From an uncultured Saprospiraceae bacterium (GTDB lineage: Bacteria > Bacteroidota > Bacteroidia > Chitinophagales > Saprospiraceae): a DNA stretch of 64,000 nt. Location: NCBI GenBank assembly GCA_937951615.1, contig CALFBH010000026.1:62001-126000 (forward strand). The letters run 5' to 3'. The translations under genes were made by a program, and so were the position numbers. The notes under the pieces are model-generated. The model worked only from the letters and a program-made list of their open reading frames with translations. It made no database searches and was not told where the DNA came from. Shown piece after piece: positions 60,987 to 64,000 of this stretch (within the stretch, counting starts at the first letter, position 1; each line of letters begins with the position of its first letter).

Positions 60987-61066
60987 CATCCCGTAACGTG
61001 GCGAACAGCAATACTCGTTTTTTGGGGCTTCCTGCCGTCAGATTTATCATTTTATTTTCATTTTAA

Positions 61067-62768
<1,702 letters not shown>

Positions 62769-62771
62769 ACC

Positions 62772-62996
62772 ATGGGAAATTTAGGTTATGCTATATTGAT
62801 TGTTGTTTTTCTTGTCCTCGGGGTAGGTGGCATCATCACAGGCTATATCATTAGAATCATGGGCTATCCTTATGGCAGTACGATACTTGGACTGAGTACT
62901 GTTTTGTTTATACTTGCTGTTTTGTTGCCGCTTATCCTGCCGAATAAAAAAGGGAAAGAAGAGTCCGATGAGGATATATTGGATAGAGGCATGTAG
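62772..62996 (+). CDS. Small two-helix membrane protein
   Basis: 74 residues: two membrane helices (about 5-30 and 38-57, with V-F-L-V-L-G-V-G-G-I-I-T-G and L-P-L-I-L-P) and a charged tail ending D-R-G-M. No family recognised. Possibly cotranscribed with pyrG across the repeat spacer. Confidence 0.55.
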   Translation: MGNLGYAILIVVFLVLGVGGIITGYIIRIMGYPYGSTILGLSTVLFILAVLLPLILPNKKGKEESDEDILDRGM

Positions 62997-63017
62997 TGGA
63001 AAGTCAAAGATAAAAAA

Positions 63018-63060
63018 CACCAAAGGCTTAAAATTTTCTTTGGAATTTGGTGCTTTTTAT
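63018..63060. terminator. Bidirectional terminator before thioredoxin
   Basis: CACCAAA (63018-63024) and TTTGGTG (63046-63052) with A-rich and T-rich flanks on either side. It separates the small membrane protein from the converging thioredoxin gene. Confidence 0.6.
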
Positions 63061-63086
63061 TTTTATTTTTTTGAAATTTGCCATAA

Positions 63087-63455
63087 CTATTCTTCTTCGT
63101 CATTTTCAGCAATACACTGATCCAGCATATCTGCCAAATCTGGTTTTGGCACCAAGCCAGAGAATCGTTTTTTGAGTACGCCTTTATGGATCAGCATCAC
63201 CGTTGGAATACTCTTGATTTGAAAATGCTGATTGAGTCCCGGGTTCTGTTCTACGTTTATTTTTCCAATAACTGCCTTGCCTTCATAATCTCTTGCTAGT
63301 TCATCTATTACTGGCCCTAGTACTTTACAAGGTCCGCACCATGCTGCCCAGAAGTCTATTAATACAGGCTGGTCTTCATCTTGGATAATGTCATTGAAAT
63401 TAATATCCGTAATTTCTGTCGCAACCAGTCTTGGTTTCTTTTTTTTGAAAAACAT
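63087..63455 (-). CDS. trxA: Thioredoxin
   Basis: 122 residues. Thioredoxin fold with the W-C40-G-P-C43-K active site, D-F-W-A-A at the preceding strand, and the cis-proline in S-I-P-T-V. The N-terminal extension of about 10 residues is basic (M-F-F-K-K-K-K-P-R) and the end is acidic. No signal peptide, so cytoplasmic disulfide reduction is expected. Other thioredoxins probably exist elsewhere in the genome. Confidence 0.9.
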   Translation of the reverse strand: MFFKKKKPRLVATEITDINFNDIIQDEDQPVLIDFWAAWCGPCKVLGPVIDELARDYEGKAVIGKINVEQNPGLNQHFQIKSIPTVMLIHKGVLKKRFSGLVPKPDLADMLDQCIAENDEEE

Positions 63456-63586
63456 ATCGTCTTATTTTTTTCTGAATGACCAAATTACGAACTATTTAGG
63501 AGAGATGCTCCCGAATTTGCAGAGATTCAAAACTAATGATTCGGATTGTCGTAAAGCCGCTATTTTTAGAGCGTGTTTAAATTTCT

Positions 63587-63850
63587 ATGATTAGGTTACT
63601 TACCCTTTTGCCATATTCACTAACATACTTAAAACCAGCACCTTATGTTTACTTGAGGGCAGATAGAGCAAAGTTAGGGAAACATATTCAGAAGATTAGA
63701 CAAGAAAAGAATTTATCGCAACAGGAAGTTGCTAAAGCTATTGGGGTGACTGATGCTGCCATATCTCATTGGGAATATGGTCGGCATGTTCCACAGCATT
63801 GGCTGGTGGGGGCTATTGTTGAGTTTTTGGGTATAGTCCGATTTGATTGA
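63587..63850 (+). CDS. XRE-family helix-turn-helix protein
   Basis: 87 residues. HTH at about 29-77: L-G-K-H-I-Q-K-I-R-Q-E-K-N-L-S-Q-Q-E-V-A-K-A-I-G-V-T-D-A-A-I-S-H-W-E-Y-G. The N-terminal K-P-A-P and C-terminal I-V-E-F-L-G-I resemble the short XRE proteins with P-x-P...I-I-x-F-L-G-Y ends. Targets unknown. It has no neighbour in the same direction within the window. Confidence 0.78.
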   Translation: MIRLLTLLPYSLTYLKPAPYVYLRADRAKLGKHIQKIRQEKNLSQQEVAKAIGVTDAAISHWEYGRHVPQHWLVGAIVEFLGIVRFD

Positions 63851-63870
63851 GTTGGATTAAGCCAGAAAAT

Positions 63871-63917
63871 AGCGATTCTCGCCATTAAAATACCAAAAAT
63901 TAATAACGAGAATCGCT
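63871..63917. terminator. Hairpin between the XRE gene and the right-edge gene
   Basis: AGCGATTCTCG (63871-63881) and CGAGAATCGCT (63907-63917), perfect 11-bp arms with a 25-nt loop, placed between two converging genes. Confidence 0.6.
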
Positions 63918-63929
63918 CTTTCTTAAGGC

Positions 63930-64000
63930 TTAATTCACCTTAATAATTTTTTTAGTTGCAGACACTTCATCAAGTGTATATGTAAGAAAATAAACTCCAT
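63930..64000 (-). CDS. C-terminal end of a T9SS-sorted protein (runs off the right edge)
   Basis: The minus strand reads G-V-Y-F-L-T-Y-T-L-D-E-V-S, then K-K-I-I-K-V-N and a TAA stop at 63930-63932. The G-V-Y ... K-K-I-I-K-V pattern is the typical end of a T9SS type A sorting domain. The main part of the protein is outside the window. Confidence 0.72.
   Translation of the reverse strand, partial: GVYFLTYTLDEVSATKKIIKVN

Overview
The window is a gene-dense, moderately AT-rich chromosomal segment of a Bacteroidota bacterium, most likely Saprospiria-like. Supporting signs are type IX secretion (T9SS) sorting ends on several secreted proteins, the Bacteroidota -7 promoter motif TAnnTTTG (often TAnnTTTGC) before many genes, a fused alpha/beta 2-oxo acid dehydrogenase E1, a CrtYcd-type lycopene cyclase, and very large secreted multidomain proteins. 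I see no rRNA, tRNA, CRISPR array, transposase or phage gene.

Layout. 1-5363 (minus): an SMP-30-like lipoprotein running off the left edge and starting at TTG, an EGF-repeat lipoprotein, a TPR protein and gyrA. 5687-9582: a secreted YWTD propeller protein with a T9SS tail, a zinc-ribbon methyltransferase and an HscA-like Hsp70. 9947-16543: two large secreted hydrolases, an amidase with an inserted golvesin-like domain and an M36 metalloprotease, sharing a C-terminal domain with a penultimate cysteine. 16682-25184: FtsE, a sodium-pumping decarboxylase operon (oadG-oadA-oadB), a class C serine hydrolase, a hypothetical protein and the fused E1. 25393-31188: a 1931-residue CotH/lamin-tail/Ig-repeat secreted protein.

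31582-37957 is the most unusual block. A stand-alone protein resembling effector-associated domain 11 (EAD11) is followed, overlapping by 4 nt, by an ABC ATPase carrying a similar N-terminal domain, then by four paralogous multi-pass membrane proteins that I cannot assign to a described family. 38198-43343: a Cys/Lys-rich duplicated secreted protein, then a membrane/phospholipid set (psd, cdsA, DUF2007, CPBP protease) interrupted by an opposite-strand sulfotransferase that carries an in-frame TAG. 43515-48096: dusB and a carotenoid operon (crtI-crtB-crtYcd).

48473-55212 looks like a defence or stress island: an LRR-Roc-COR-TIR (ROCO) protein with recently duplicated LRR units, a LEA-like 11-mer-repeat protein ending in a 60-bp perfect palindrome, two proteins of unknown function, and a second TIR protein with a coiled-coil tail. 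55461-64000 returns to household genes: gamma-glutamyltransferase, an ATP-grasp protein, a permuted-papain-like hypothetical, NRDE/TANGO2, DinB, CTP synthase, thioredoxin, an XRE regulator and the last residues of a T9SS cargo protein at the right edge.

Intergenic DNA is rich in structure: a nested palindromic repeat (two full copies and one half), three copies of a 24-bp CGTACCGACG-type repeat before the ROCO gene, several families of degenerate short-word tandem repeats, and many strong bidirectional terminators. All functional calls rest on motif recognition by eye; no database search was run.
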